The translations under genes were made by a program, and so were the position numbers. Below the pieces are notes generated by a model. The model was given only the letters and a program-made list of their open reading frames with translations. It searched no databases and was not told the origin of the DNA. Shown here one piece after another: positions 8,292 to 18,100 of a stretch of DNA of 64,000 bases (positions are counted from its first letter, which is position 1; the number at the start of each line of letters is the position of its first letter). The DNA comes from an uncultured Marinifilum sp. (GTDB lineage Bacteria; Bacteroidota; Bacteroidia; Bacteroidales; Marinifilaceae): contig NZ_OY781918.1 in NCBI RefSeq assembly GCF_963677195.1, forward strand, positions 4,638,923 to 4,702,922, given 5' to 3'.

Positions 8292-9236
8292 ATGACACAA
8301 TTTAAAAGCAGAGCATACGGATTTGTATCTGTAAAAGCCATCAACTCAAATTACAATGCAGACTTTAGTGGAGCTCCACGCACTTTACCAAGCGGGCAGG
8401 TTTACGCAACCGATAAAGCCTTAAAATATACAATTCGTAATTTTATCCGCAACGTTTATACAGACCAAACAGTATTGTACTTTAAACGCCTCAATAGCGA
8501 TATGAACCCATTATCGTTAGCCGATGCTTATGCAACGGTTTTCCCAAAACATAAAGATTTAGATGCCAAGAAAAAGGATACTAAGTCTATTGTTATTAAA
8601 GACATTTTATCGTGCATAGACGTAAGGTTGTTTGGTTCTACCTTTGCAAAAAAAGCGAAAGGCGGAAATATTGCCTTGTCACTTCACGGTCCTGTTCAAA
8701 TAAATCATGGAGTTAATATCTGGAACGAGGGAAATATCTTTGCCGAGCAAATTACTTCGCCTTTTAACTCCAAGGAAGACAGTAGCAACGAACAAACAAC
8801 AATTGGTCGTCAACAAAAACTGGAAGAAGGTCACTATATCCATCACTTTTCAATCAACCCTAAAAACATCGAAGAGGTTGCATCGCATGGGCAAGAAGGG
8901 ACACAGGTGCTTTCGCAAAACGATATTGAATTACTAAAAGAAGCTTTGCGAAAAGGTATTACCTATTACGATTCAGCAGCAAAAGCAGGATGCGAAAACG
9001 AAATTCTTTTCTATGTTCAATTAAACGAAAACTCACGTTTGGTTCTACCTAATTTCACAGAAATGGTAAAAATGAGCGATTCGAAAAAAGATGGCAAACG
9101 CTATTTCGATTTGAGTGACATTGCCGAAGAATTGGCTAAACATAGTTCGGAAATAGAAGCTTGTGAGATTTATTATAATCCTCAAACTACTGTTATAGAA
9201 AACCTACCAGCAGGCTGTACGGTTAATCAACTTTAA
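8292..9236 (+). CDS. cas7: Type I-B Cascade backbone protein Cas7 (Csh2-type)
   Basis: Cas7 polymerises along the crRNA spacer as the Cascade backbone. The 314-residue protein shows the Csh2 pattern: an early strand (RAYGFVSVKAINSNYNADF), the central LFGSTFAKKAKGGNIALSL and GPVQINHGVNIW segment, and IGRQQKLEEGHYIHHFSIN. A late segment (LRKGITYYDSAAKAG) also fits. This is an RRM-type RAMP protein. It sits between cas8b and cas5 with gaps of about 10 bp, as expected for one transcript. Confidence 0.93.
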   Translation: MTQFKSRAYGFVSVKAINSNYNADFSGAPRTLPSGQVYATDKALKYTIRNFIRNVYTDQTVLYFKRLNSDMNPLSLADAYATVFPKHKDLDAKKKDTKSIVIKDILSCIDVRLFGSTFAKKAKGGNIALSLHGPVQINHGVNIWNEGNIFAEQITSPFNSKEDSSNEQTTIGRQQKLEEGHYIHHFSINPKNIEEVASHGQEGTQVLSQNDIELLKEALRKGITYYDSAAKAGCENEILFYVQLNENSRLVLPNFTEMVKMSDSKKDGKRYFDLSDIAEELAKHSSEIEACEIYYNPQTTVIENLPAGCTVNQL

Positions 9237-9246
9237 AAATCCGCTT

Positions 9247-10035
9247 ATGAAAAAGTTAATTTCATTTCGGATAAAAGCGGATAAAGGTTTTCTGAAGAAA
9301 CCCGACATTAACGATGGCATGTACCTCACATACAATATGCTCCATAAACCCGCCATTTTAGGAGTTTTAGGAGCAATTGCAGGTTTGGAAGGATATAAAA
9401 AAAATCAGGAACTTCCTGAATATTATAAAATCCTGAAAGACCTGCCTGTTGGAGTACGACCATTAAATGATGAAAAGGGTAATTTTCAGAAAACAATTAT
9501 CACTTATAACAACACAACAGGTTTTGCCAGTGAAGAGGCTGGTGGCAACCTTATGGTAACTGAACAAACCCTGATAAAACCATCATACGAAATCTTTCTT
9601 TTACTTGATATTGAAAAAGATATTCAGAAAAAGCTTTATCAGAATATTTGTAATCAAGAAGCTGTATTTCTTCCTTATTTAGGTAAAAACGATTATTCGT
9701 TGTGGTGGGACAAAACCAAAGATGTAACAGAATACAAGTGGGAAGCTGTAACTAAATTCTCGAATGCTGCTGAACTTAAAAGCATTTTCAATAAAAATGG
9801 TAATAGGGTTCAAGATATGGAAGAGAAAGAGCAACTTAGCGATGATTTATTTGAAGCAATAGATATTCTAAAGCCCGATTCGTTTTATTATTTCGAGCGC
9901 TTGCCTGTTGGCTTTAACGAAAAGTTGTATCAGTATAATTATGCTGATTTTTCATATACTAATGTAAAGCTCAACATCAGTAAGTTAAATAACATTTACT
10001 GTTTAAATAATAAGCTATTTATTCAATTAAACTAA
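9247..10035 (+). CDS. cas5: Cascade subunit Cas5 (type I-B)
   Basis: Cas5 caps the 5' handle of the crRNA in Cascade. The 262-residue protein has the Cas5 N-terminal RAMP pattern: ISFRIKADKGFLKKPDIN, then LTYNMLHKPAILGVLGAIAGLEGY, which contains the conserved Cas5 helix. A later segment near residues 120-170 resembles other Bacteroidota Cas5b proteins. The catalytic residues of processing Cas5d are not expected, since cas6 is present. It ends 6 bp before cas3. Confidence 0.9.
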   Translation: MKKLISFRIKADKGFLKKPDINDGMYLTYNMLHKPAILGVLGAIAGLEGYKKNQELPEYYKILKDLPVGVRPLNDEKGNFQKTIITYNNTTGFASEEAGGNLMVTEQTLIKPSYEIFLLLDIEKDIQKKLYQNICNQEAVFLPYLGKNDYSLWWDKTKDVTEYKWEAVTKFSNAAELKSIFNKNGNRVQDMEEKEQLSDDLFEAIDILKPDSFYYFERLPVGFNEKLYQYNYADFSYTNVKLNISKLNNIYCLNNKLFIQLN

Positions 10036-10041
10036 TGCCTA

Positions 10042-12738
10042 ATGTACAAGGATTATTTAACGGTACTTTCACAAAATAAATATGATGATTTTCTTGCCCA
10101 CCTTCGCAACGGTGGGCAGGAAACATTATACGAACACACAAAATTGGTTTGCGAATATGGCAAATTATTAACTGAGAAAAACAACCTGGAACCTGTTTTA
10201 GATAAGTTGATTTCTGACCTAATGGAAAATCACTTTGATAAAGCAACGAAAATATCGGTTTTTATAAAAACACTTTTTTTCGACACATTAAAATACCACG
10301 ATTTAGGAAAGGTAAATCCGAATTTCCAGAAGATAAAAATGCAACAAAACGATGTAAAACAAAAGCTTTTTTGTTTTGGTAGCGACCATTCTAAAATTGG
10401 GGCATTTTGTTTTTTAACGCAAAAATTTGTCGAAATCAATTCGATGAAATCGCTTAATACAGAGGGAAAATTGTTTCTGGTTTATTTAACACTTGTTTTC
10501 TCGTCAAGCATATACAAACATCATGCTCCAAATCTCGAAACTTATGAAATTGGGAAGTTCGATAATGATTTTTTAGAAGATGTAAGCGACTTAATCCAAA
10601 TATTAGAAATTGACAATCTTCCAAAAGAAAAACTACAGATTCTTGTTTTAAATATCGAAAAAAAGTTTCTACCATCAGTCCAAAAGAAACGCCTATCGGA
10701 TTCAGCCTTTCCACTTTTCGCTTTATTGAAACTTAATTATTCTTTGCTTACTGCGACCGATTATTTGGCAACGTCTCATTATATGGGCAACCGCAAAGAA
10801 ATGTTCTCAGACTTCGGCTTGCTGAATACAGAACAGAAGAAGCGAATTATTGCCAGTGCCGAAAACTCAAAAGCATATAATGACGACACATACAAGTCGT
10901 TAAATAGTTTTGAATTGCAGTTTCCACAAGAAGCAAACAATGCAAATTTAAATTACTTGCGGAAAGCATTATCGGTAGAAGTTATCAAAGGAATTAGGGC
11001 AAATAGCACAAAAAATTTATTCTATATAGAAGCTCCTACAGGTGCAGGAAAATCGAACTTATCGATGTTGGCACTTACCGAATTATTTCGTTCCGATATT
11101 AAAAGCGAAAATAACGAAATTCAAAAAGTGTTTTATGTTTTTCCGTTTACTACACTTATCAATCAAACTTATAAGGCTCTAAAGGAAACTTTAGAGCTGC
11201 ATGATGATGAGATACTTCAACTGCATTCAAAATCAGGCTTCCAACAAAAAGGAGGTAACGATGATAAATATGGTAATGGGAAACAAAATATTATCGATTA
11301 TCAATTCCTCAACTTTCCCATTTCATTAATCTCGCACATTCGTTTTTTCGATTTATTAAAATCGAATTCTAAAAGTACAAACTATTTATTGCACCGTTTG
11401 GCAAACTCGGTTGTTATTATAGACGAACTTCAAACCTATGCCCCACGAGAATGGGACAAGGTTATTTACTTCATTGAAAACTATGCTCGCTTTTTTAATA
11501 TGAAATTTATTCTAATGTCGGCAACCTTGCCAAAAATAGAAAAGCTTTGCTTAGAGCAAGAAACAAATTTTGTCTACCTTAATCAATACAAAACAGAATT
11601 CTTTACGAATCCCAACTTTTGTAAACGCGTAAATTTCGATTTTTCATTATTAAAACCAAATACGCCAAGTAAAGACGATAAAGAAGCGGGACTTCGAAAA
11701 TTATGGAAAGAACTTAATTTAAAATCGCAAGAATATTGCTCTAAATCAAAACGAGCTCATACCATTATCGAATTTATTTTCAAAAAAACAGCAAGTGAAT
11801 TTGCAGAAATTGCGGAAAAAGAAAATGATTTTTTCGATGAGATATTTTTACTCTCGGGAAGCATACTCGAAAGCAGAAGGAACCAAATTATTGACACCTT
11901 AAAAGGTGATACCTACAAGAACAAAAACGTGCTTCTAATAACAACACAAGTGGTCGAAGCTGGAGTGGATATCGATATGGATATTGGTTTTAAAGACACT
12001 TCTATTCTCGATTCTGATGAACAATTAGCTGGACGGATAAATAGAAATGTAAATAAAAAACATTGCACCTTATATTTATTCAACCTCGATGATGCAAAAG
12101 TAATTTACGGTAAAGACGACCGGTACAAACTAATGCAATCAAAACTAATAGATAAGTACAAGGATATTCTTACTTCTAAAAACTTCGATGTGCTTTATGA
12201 TGCCGTTATTGAAGAAAGAAAAGAGATAAACAAGCAGGCTGATTTTGTAAATTTATCAAATTATATAAGAAGCTTAAACCAATTACAGTTCAACGAGGTT
12301 AACAAAAACTTCAAATTAATTAGCAATAATATTGAAACAGCAACTTTGTTTTTACCTTTAAATCTTCCTATTACGACTTCATCAGGCAATACCGAAAACT
12401 TTAAACCCATAGAACTGGAATTCCTTAAAACCAATCAGAAGTTCTTTGAAGAAGAGGTTTTTATTCATGGTAAAAGTGTTTGGGAACTATATGAGGAACT
12501 GATTCTAAACCAACATCCCGATTTTACCCAACAAAAATTTAATATGATTATCCTTCAGGGCATAATGTCAAAATTTTCACTTTCGGTAAGTGTTCATTCA
12601 AAAGAATTCAAAACGTGTGTGGAGCAAGGTGTACTCGAAGAAAAGTATGGATACTATCTAGTCAACTATCCCTCTGATGTTTATGATTACAAGAAAGGAT
12701 TTATTCAAAATGATGTGAAATCTGCAATAATATTCTAA
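10042..12738 (+). CDS. cas3: Cas3 HD nuclease-helicase
   Basis: Cas3 is recruited by target-bound Cascade, unwinds the DNA and degrades it. The 898-residue protein has an N-terminal HD nuclease (His in LYEHTKLV near residue 30, HD pair in KYHDLGKVNPNFQ near 87-90, then DHSKIG and KHHAP). The superfamily 2 helicase follows: Walker A EAPTGAGKSNLSML near 330, DELQ in place of DEAH near 459, SAT in LMSATLPK near 492, LLITTQVVEAGVDID near 632 and AGRINRN near 662. The domain order HD then helicase is usual for type I-B. It ends 4 bp before cas4. Confidence 0.95.
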   Translation: MYKDYLTVLSQNKYDDFLAHLRNGGQETLYEHTKLVCEYGKLLTEKNNLEPVLDKLISDLMENHFDKATKISVFIKTLFFDTLKYHDLGKVNPNFQKIKMQQNDVKQKLFCFGSDHSKIGAFCFLTQKFVEINSMKSLNTEGKLFLVYLTLVFSSSIYKHHAPNLETYEIGKFDNDFLEDVSDLIQILEIDNLPKEKLQILVLNIEKKFLPSVQKKRLSDSAFPLFALLKLNYSLLTATDYLATSHYMGNRKEMFSDFGLLNTEQKKRIIASAENSKAYNDDTYKSLNSFELQFPQEANNANLNYLRKALSVEVIKGIRANSTKNLFYIEAPTGAGKSNLSMLALTELFRSDIKSENNEIQKVFYVFPFTTLINQTYKALKETLELHDDEILQLHSKSGFQQKGGNDDKYGNGKQNIIDYQFLNFPISLISHIRFFDLLKSNSKSTNYLLHRLANSVVIIDELQTYAPREWDKVIYFIENYARFFNMKFILMSATLPKIEKLCLEQETNFVYLNQYKTEFFTNPNFCKRVNFDFSLLKPNTPSKDDKEAGLRKLWKELNLKSQEYCSKSKRAHTIIEFIFKKTASEFAEIAEKENDFFDEIFLLSGSILESRRNQIIDTLKGDTYKNKNVLLITTQVVEAGVDIDMDIGFKDTSILDSDEQLAGRINRNVNKKHCTLYLFNLDDAKVIYGKDDRYKLMQSKLIDKYKDILTSKNFDVLYDAVIEERKEINKQADFVNLSNYIRSLNQLQFNEVNKNFKLISNNIETATLFLPLNLPITTSSGNTENFKPIELEFLKTNQKFFEEEVFIHGKSVWELYEELILNQHPDFTQQKFNMIILQGIMSKFSLSVSVHSKEFKTCVEQGVLEEKYGYYLVNYPSDVYDYKKGFIQNDVKSAIIF

Positions 12739-12742
12739 TACT

Positions 12743-13258
12743 ATGCAAGTAACAGGAACGCACATCCACTACTATTTCAATTGTCATCGCCAATTGTGGC
12801 TGTTTGCCAACAGTATTCAAATGGAACACTCTTCGGATTTGGTTTTTGAAGGAAAAATGATTCATGAAAACAGTTACAAGCAACGCAGTTCGAAATATGA
12901 AGAGATTGCTATTGATGGTATTAAAATTGATTACTACGATACCAAAAACAAGGTAATTCATGAGACTAAAAAATCGAGTAAATTAATGGAATCTCATGCC
13001 TGGCAAGTGAAATACTATATTTATGTGTTGGAGTTAAATGGAATTAATGGTGCAACAGGCATACTGGAATATCCGAAAGAAAGAAAAACCGAAGAGGTAT
13101 TTTTAAGTACTCCCGACCGTGAACGGATAAAAGAATTACTAGTTGAAATTGATGCAATTATTCACTCTGATAAATGTCCACCAACACTTAAAGAAGCCAA
13201 ATGTAAGAAATGTTCCTATTTTGATTTTTGCTATACGGGTGAGATAGAGATTAAATGA
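12743..13258 (+). CDS. cas4: Cas4 PAM-processing nuclease
   Basis: Cas4 trims prespacers and sets PAM and orientation during adaptation with Cas1-Cas2. The 171-residue protein has a RecB-type core: GKMIHEN, KVIHETKKSSK (catalytic E and K) and WQVKYYIYVLEL (Q-helix motif). The iron-sulfur cysteines are Cys14 (YFNCHRQLW) and the C-terminal group in AKCKKCSYFDFC. It begins 4 bp after cas3. A decayed gene separates it from cas1, with which it would normally be contiguous. Confidence 0.95.
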   Translation: MQVTGTHIHYYFNCHRQLWLFANSIQMEHSSDLVFEGKMIHENSYKQRSSKYEEIAIDGIKIDYYDTKNKVIHETKKSSKLMESHAWQVKYYIYVLELNGINGATGILEYPKERKTEEVFLSTPDRERIKELLVEIDAIIHSDKCPPTLKEAKCKKCSYFDFCYTGEIEIK

Positions 13259-13284
13259 GATTGATAACTTAAAATTTAAGGTAC

Positions 13285-13674
13285 ATGGAAAACAAGGATT
13301 GGGTTGAATACGAAATTAAGACAAGGAAACGTTTGTTTGCCTTAAAAATACGGGAACTTCCGGAGCTTTTTCCTAAATCAAATCGAGGTAGAATTCTCAA
13401 TAATCAACTTACTCGTTCTGAAACATTTGTTTATACCAATTACAGAGCTGCAAAAAGAGGAAGATAGAAAAAATTTTTCTTAACAAACTTTCCATTACCA
13501 TCGAGGAAACCGATGAAACCGAAACATGCTTGGAACTAATTATTGCATCAAAAAATTTTAGATACTGATTTTATAAGAAATCTGCATACCGAAAACATCG
13601 AAATACTAAAAATATTAGCCATCATAACCAAAAAATATCATATTAATCAGTCATTTATATCTTTTTCAATCTAA
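13285..13674 (+). pseudogene. Four-helix-bundle (23S rRNA intervening-sequence-type) protein, frameshifted
   Basis: The reading frame begins MENKDWVEYEIKTRKRLFAL and ends in YTNYRAAKRGR with a stop at 13467. One frame over it continues LNKLSITIEETDETETCLEL, and after a second shift LDTDFIRNLHTENIEILK to a stop at 13674. Joined together, this is the S23/four-helix-bundle family (NYRAAxRxR, then EExDET and a C-terminal helix), proteins whose role is unclear. At least two frameshifts make it non-functional. It sits between cas4 and cas1 and accounts for the 434-bp gap there. No reverse transcriptase is nearby, so a diversity-generating retroelement is not suggested. Confidence 0.85.
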
Positions 13675-13692
13675 AAATCAATCTATTTAAAA

Positions 13693-14697
13693 ATGAAAAA
13701 AAACTATTACCTATTTAATCCCGGACGATTATCACGAAAGGACAATACACTAAAATTTACTCCGGTTGATGAAGATGGAAATGATTTAAAACCTCGATAC
13801 CTGCCTGTAGAACAGGTTGATCAATTATATGTATATGGTTCTTTAGATGCCAATTCGGCACTTTACAACTTTTTAGGTAAAAACGATATTTCTGTACATT
13901 TTTACGATTACTATGAAAATTATACCGGATCGTTTGCACCTAAGTGCAAATTGCTATCGGGTAAAATGCTAATTGCCCAAACTCAAGCCTATTTAAAGAA
14001 ACCTAAAAGATTACAAATTGCTCAATCGTTTATAGAAGGTGCCGCGTTTAACATGCTAAAAAATTTAAAATACTACGATAACAGAGGTAAGGATCTACAT
14101 CCTGTAATCGAGATTATTGAATCGTTCAGAACTAAAATATCCAGCGTAAATGCTATTGACGAATTAATGGGCATTGAAGGAAATATCAGAAAAAATTATT
14201 ACGATGCTTTCAATTTAATTATTAACGATCATGAAATGGGTGTTAGAACCAAGCGCCCACCTTTAAATATTGTAAATAGTTTAATTTCTTTTGGTAATAT
14301 GATGTGTTACTCGGAATGTTTGCGAGCCATTCAGAAAACTCAATTGGAACCTACCATTAGTTTTTTGCACGAACCTGGAGAACGACGATTTAGTCTTGCC
14401 TTGGATTTAGCCGAAATTTTTAAACCTTTTTTGGTCGATCGGGTTATTTTTAAAGTACTAAACAAAAAAGAAATACAGGAACATGATTTCGAAGAAAAAT
14501 TAAACAAGATCGTGTTAAAAGAAAAAGGCAAGAAAAAATTTATACAGGCTTTCGAAAAACGATTGGAAGAAACCATAAAACACCGAAGTTTAAACAGAAA
14601 CGTAAGCTACAAACATTTAATAAAACTGGAATGTTATAAGTTACAAAAACACCTGCTTGATATTGATGAATACAAACCCTTTAAAATTTACTGGTAA
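13693..14697 (+). CDS. cas1: Cas1 spacer integrase (type I-B)
   Basis: Cas1 with Cas2 inserts new spacers at the leader end of the array. The 334-residue protein has an N-terminal beta domain (YYLFNPGRLSRKDNTLKF). The helical catalytic domain carries the metal-binding triad: Glu in MGIEGNIRKNYYDAF near residue 161, His in SFLHEPGERRFS near 226, and Asp in ALDLAEIFKP near 238. All three are present, so the enzyme should be active. Its TAA shares its last A with the ATG of cas2. Confidence 0.97.
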   Translation: MKKNYYLFNPGRLSRKDNTLKFTPVDEDGNDLKPRYLPVEQVDQLYVYGSLDANSALYNFLGKNDISVHFYDYYENYTGSFAPKCKLLSGKMLIAQTQAYLKKPKRLQIAQSFIEGAAFNMLKNLKYYDNRGKDLHPVIEIIESFRTKISSVNAIDELMGIEGNIRKNYYDAFNLIINDHEMGVRTKRPPLNIVNSLISFGNMMCYSECLRAIQKTQLEPTISFLHEPGERRFSLALDLAEIFKPFLVDRVIFKVLNKKEIQEHDFEEKLNKIVLKEKGKKKFIQAFEKRLEETIKHRSLNRNVSYKHLIKLECYKLQKHLLDIDEYKPFKIYW

Positions 14698-14963
14698 TGT
14701 ATGTGATACTAATGTACGATATGGGCGAAAAACGTGTTGGCAAAATGTTAAAATTATGCCGTCAATATTTAAACTGGATTCAAAACTCGGTTTTTGAAGG
14801 AGAAATATCGGAAGTAAAGCTAAAAGAATTAATTTCGAAAGCAGAATTTATTATGAATGAAGAGGAGCACGATAGCCTAATTGTATTTAAAAGCAGAGAC
14901 CAAAAATGGCTGGAAAAAGAGGTAATTGGGCATGAAAAAAATGATCTGGATCAATTCCTGTAA
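14697..14963 (+). CDS. cas2: Cas2 adaptation protein
   Basis: The structural partner of Cas1, forming the dimer at the centre of the integrase. The 88-residue protein has the ferredoxin-like Cas2 fold: MYVILMYDMGEKRVGKMLK with the conserved Asp in the first strand, then YLNWIQNSVFEGEISEVKL, and IVFKSRDQKWLEKEVIG. It overlaps cas1 by one base and is the last cas gene before the leader and array. Confidence 0.97.
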   Translation: MYVILMYDMGEKRVGKMLKLCRQYLNWIQNSVFEGEISEVKLKELISKAEFIMNEEEHDSLIVFKSRDQKWLEKEVIGHEKNDLDQFL

Positions 14964-15182
14964 TCGTCGATCAAGATCTTAAATCTCTTCTCTCCCATTT
15001 TTTGAGATATTATTTTTCAACAAAAGTTCTTTGACATACTGAAAAAACTATTGTTTCGGCAATGTTGTCGAAACCCCATATATTTTATACTTTTACACAT
15101 CGACAACTTTAACACGTTGTTTTAAGCTATCTGCAAATCTTATTTAATTGATTTTCAGATATTTTTTTCGAGTCGTCGATCG
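14964..15182 (+). promoter_or_regulatory. CRISPR leader
   Basis: 219 bp of AT-rich non-coding sequence lie between the cas2 stop and the first repeat. The leader is expected to hold the array promoter and the Cas1-Cas2 docking site. Its last bases before repeat 1 read CGAGTCGTCGATCGA. No exact TAnnTTTG element stands out, so I do not mark a promoter. Repeats near this end match the consensus and those at the far end are damaged, which supports this as the active end. Confidence 0.85.
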
Positions 15183-18100
15183 ACTCTCAATCGTACCAAA
15201 GTGGAATTGAAATTCAAATAGACAGTATCAGATATAATGTGTCGTTCAACTCTCAATCGTACCAAAGTGGAATTGAAATGTAAGAATCTCAAACCCCCCA
15301 TTGGCGGTAGCATTCTCTCAATCGTACCAAAGTGGAATTGAAATAGAGTTATATTTGTTTTTTCTTTATCAATCATATCTTCTCTCAATCGTACCAAAGT
15401 GGAATTGAAATATAATTGCGTTACTTAATTCGAAACTATCGGAAGCTCTCAATCGTACCAAAGTGGAATTGAAATTCGCAATTTAAAGGCAATTTACCCG
15501 ACAGCCCAACGCTCTCAATCGTACCAAAGTGGAATTGAAATTTGGACTGGCTCTGTTTATTTGAAGGATGCTGAATCTCTCAATCGTACCAAAGTGGAAT
15601 TGAAATCGCTGAATGGAGAGTTAAAGGGAGTGGAAATAGTAAACTCTCAATCGTACCAAAGTGGAATTGAAATGATAGATTATTGAATGGATATAAGCCA
15701 GAAGTAGTCTCTCAATCGTACCAAAGTGGAATTGAAATTCCATATAGTAGTTGCTAAATTTATCGCTGCACCAACCCTCTCAATCGTACCAAAGTGGAAT
15801 TGAAATATTTGATAGGTTCTGCTTCCTATTCGCCCGATTTCCTCTCAATCGTACCAAAGTGGAATTGAAATACAAACCAAGCTGAAAAATCTTTTAATGA
15901 TTTTACTCTCAATCGTACCAAAGTGGAATTGAAATTGAACCTGCGCTTTAGTTCCCATAAATCGAACTCCACTCTCAATCGTACCAAAGTGGAATTGAAA
16001 TCAGCACCAGTCTTTTCAATTACATCAAATTGGTCTTTCTCTCAATCGTACCAAAGTGGAATTGAAATTTGCGCATTCTGTACCACTTCCCGCAAACGGC
16101 ACTACTCTCTCAATCGTACCAAAGTGGAATTGAAATATTACTTTACCCCCGAAAAATACATTGGTGAAAAAAGCTCTCAATCGTACCAAAGTGGAATTGA
16201 AATTGTTATTTGGTTTTTGGTTTATCACTTTTGTATAACTCTCAATCGTACCAAAGTGGAATTGAAATTACTCTTTTATGGTTGCTACATAACCAATTGA
16301 CATTTCTCTCAATCGTACCAAAGTGGAATTGAAATTCGTAGGCTAGTGAAACATTTTCAGTTGTAAAGATCTCTCAATCGTACCAAAGTGGAATTGAAAT
16401 TCGGCTTTAACGGAAGTTATAACAGCTAATGGATTTGCTCTCAATCGTACCAAAGTGGAATTGAAATAGGTATGCCGTGATATATTCACGCCTATATCCT
16501 GCTCTCAATCGTACCAAAGTGGAATTGAAATCCATATCCAGCAAATCGAATTTTTTAATATATTTATCTCTCTCAATCGTACCAAAGTGGAATTGAAATT
16601 AATGACTAAACTCTTCACCTTCATATACGGCAGTCTCTCAATCGTACCAAAGTGGAATTGAAATATGGGAAAAAACGAAATAAACATAAGTACTGGAAGT
16701 ACTCTCAATCGTACCAAAGTGGAATTGAAATTTCATAGTTTTTATTTTAATTCATTATCAATTTTCTCTCAATCGTACCAAAGTGGAATTGAAATTTGGT
16801 TATGTCGGTGAAGGTGCTGCAATTGGTACAGAGCTCTCAATCGTACCAAAGTGGAATTGAAATGATATTACGGGGGATGAAATTGATATAGTAACGGGCT
16901 CTCAATCGTACCAAAGTGGAATTGAAATTCGTATTTCTTCTGTATAGATCGACCTTGTTCCATTCTCTCAATCGTACCAAAGTGGAATTGAAATATTCGA
17001 ATGCTAGATATTGTCCTTGTATAACCTTTACTCTCAATCGTACCAAAGTGGAATTGAAATTCGTATTTCAATTGTGGCAGTTCTTCATTTTCTTCTCTCA
17101 ATCGTACCAAAGTGGAATTGAAATACTTCTTGTATGTCCAAAGTTTTAATGGAAAAATAATCTCTCAATCGTACCAAAGTGGAATTGAAATTTTTTTTAA
17201 ATACTATTCGCGTAGGTTCAAAGCTTCTCTCAATCGTACCAAAGTGGAATTGAAATTGTTTAATTCTGTTTTTGGGAATATTAAATCACTCCCCTCTCAA
17301 TCGTACCAAAGTGGAATTGAAATTGTGTATGTGATGGCGAATCATCTGCATGGATAAAATTCTCTCAATCGTACCAAAGTGGAATTGAAATTCGAATAAC
17401 TTCACACCATAGCTTTTCAATTTTCTCTCTCAATCGTACCAAAGTGGAATTGAAATACAAACCACGCTGAAAAATCTTTTAGTGATTTTAAACTCTCAAT
17501 CGTACCAAAGTGGAATTGAAATGCTAGAAGATATAATTGGCTATCCAGATTCGAGAGTCTCTCAATCGTACCAAAGTGGAATTGAAATAATGACATATCC
17601 CCATCTGCAGTTACTAAGTAGTTGGCTCTCAATCGTACCAAAGTGGAATTGAAATCCAGCAAGCTTTAATAAATCTCTTGTACCATAATTAGCTCTCAAT
17701 CGTACCAAAGTGGAATTGAAATTTTGATAGATCGAATTTCATTGCCATAAAATTAATAGCTCTCAATCGTACCAAAGTGGAATTGAAATTTCCAATATAT
17801 GACTGTTGGAAATTCTTCGGGGTAACTCTCAATCGTACCAAAGTGGAATTGAAATATTAAAAAATAGCTATGAATAAAATTTTATTATCACTCTCAATCG
17901 TACCAAAGTGGAATTGAAATTCTTTTAAATAATCATCAAAACTATTCCATATAAACTCTCAATCGTACCAAAGTGGAATTGAAATAAGCTCAGGTTGGCG
18001 TGTCGCTCTGGGGGGTGGCATTCCTCTCAATCGTACCAAAGTGGAATTGAAATTTTGTGAGTTGGCCACTTGTTTTCCATGTGTTAACTCTCAATCGTAC

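Noticed and set aside
13285..13674. Avd-like accessory protein of a diversity-generating retroelement
   Set aside because: No reverse transcriptase, template repeat or variable repeat is present nearby, and the gene is frameshifted.
17324..17361. Spacer that reads VYVMANHLHG in one frame, resembling the HUH motif of Y1 transposases
   Set aside because: The frame meets a stop right after the motif, and the nucleotides do not match the Y1 gene at 5609-6238, so self-targeting or a transposase target cannot be supported.
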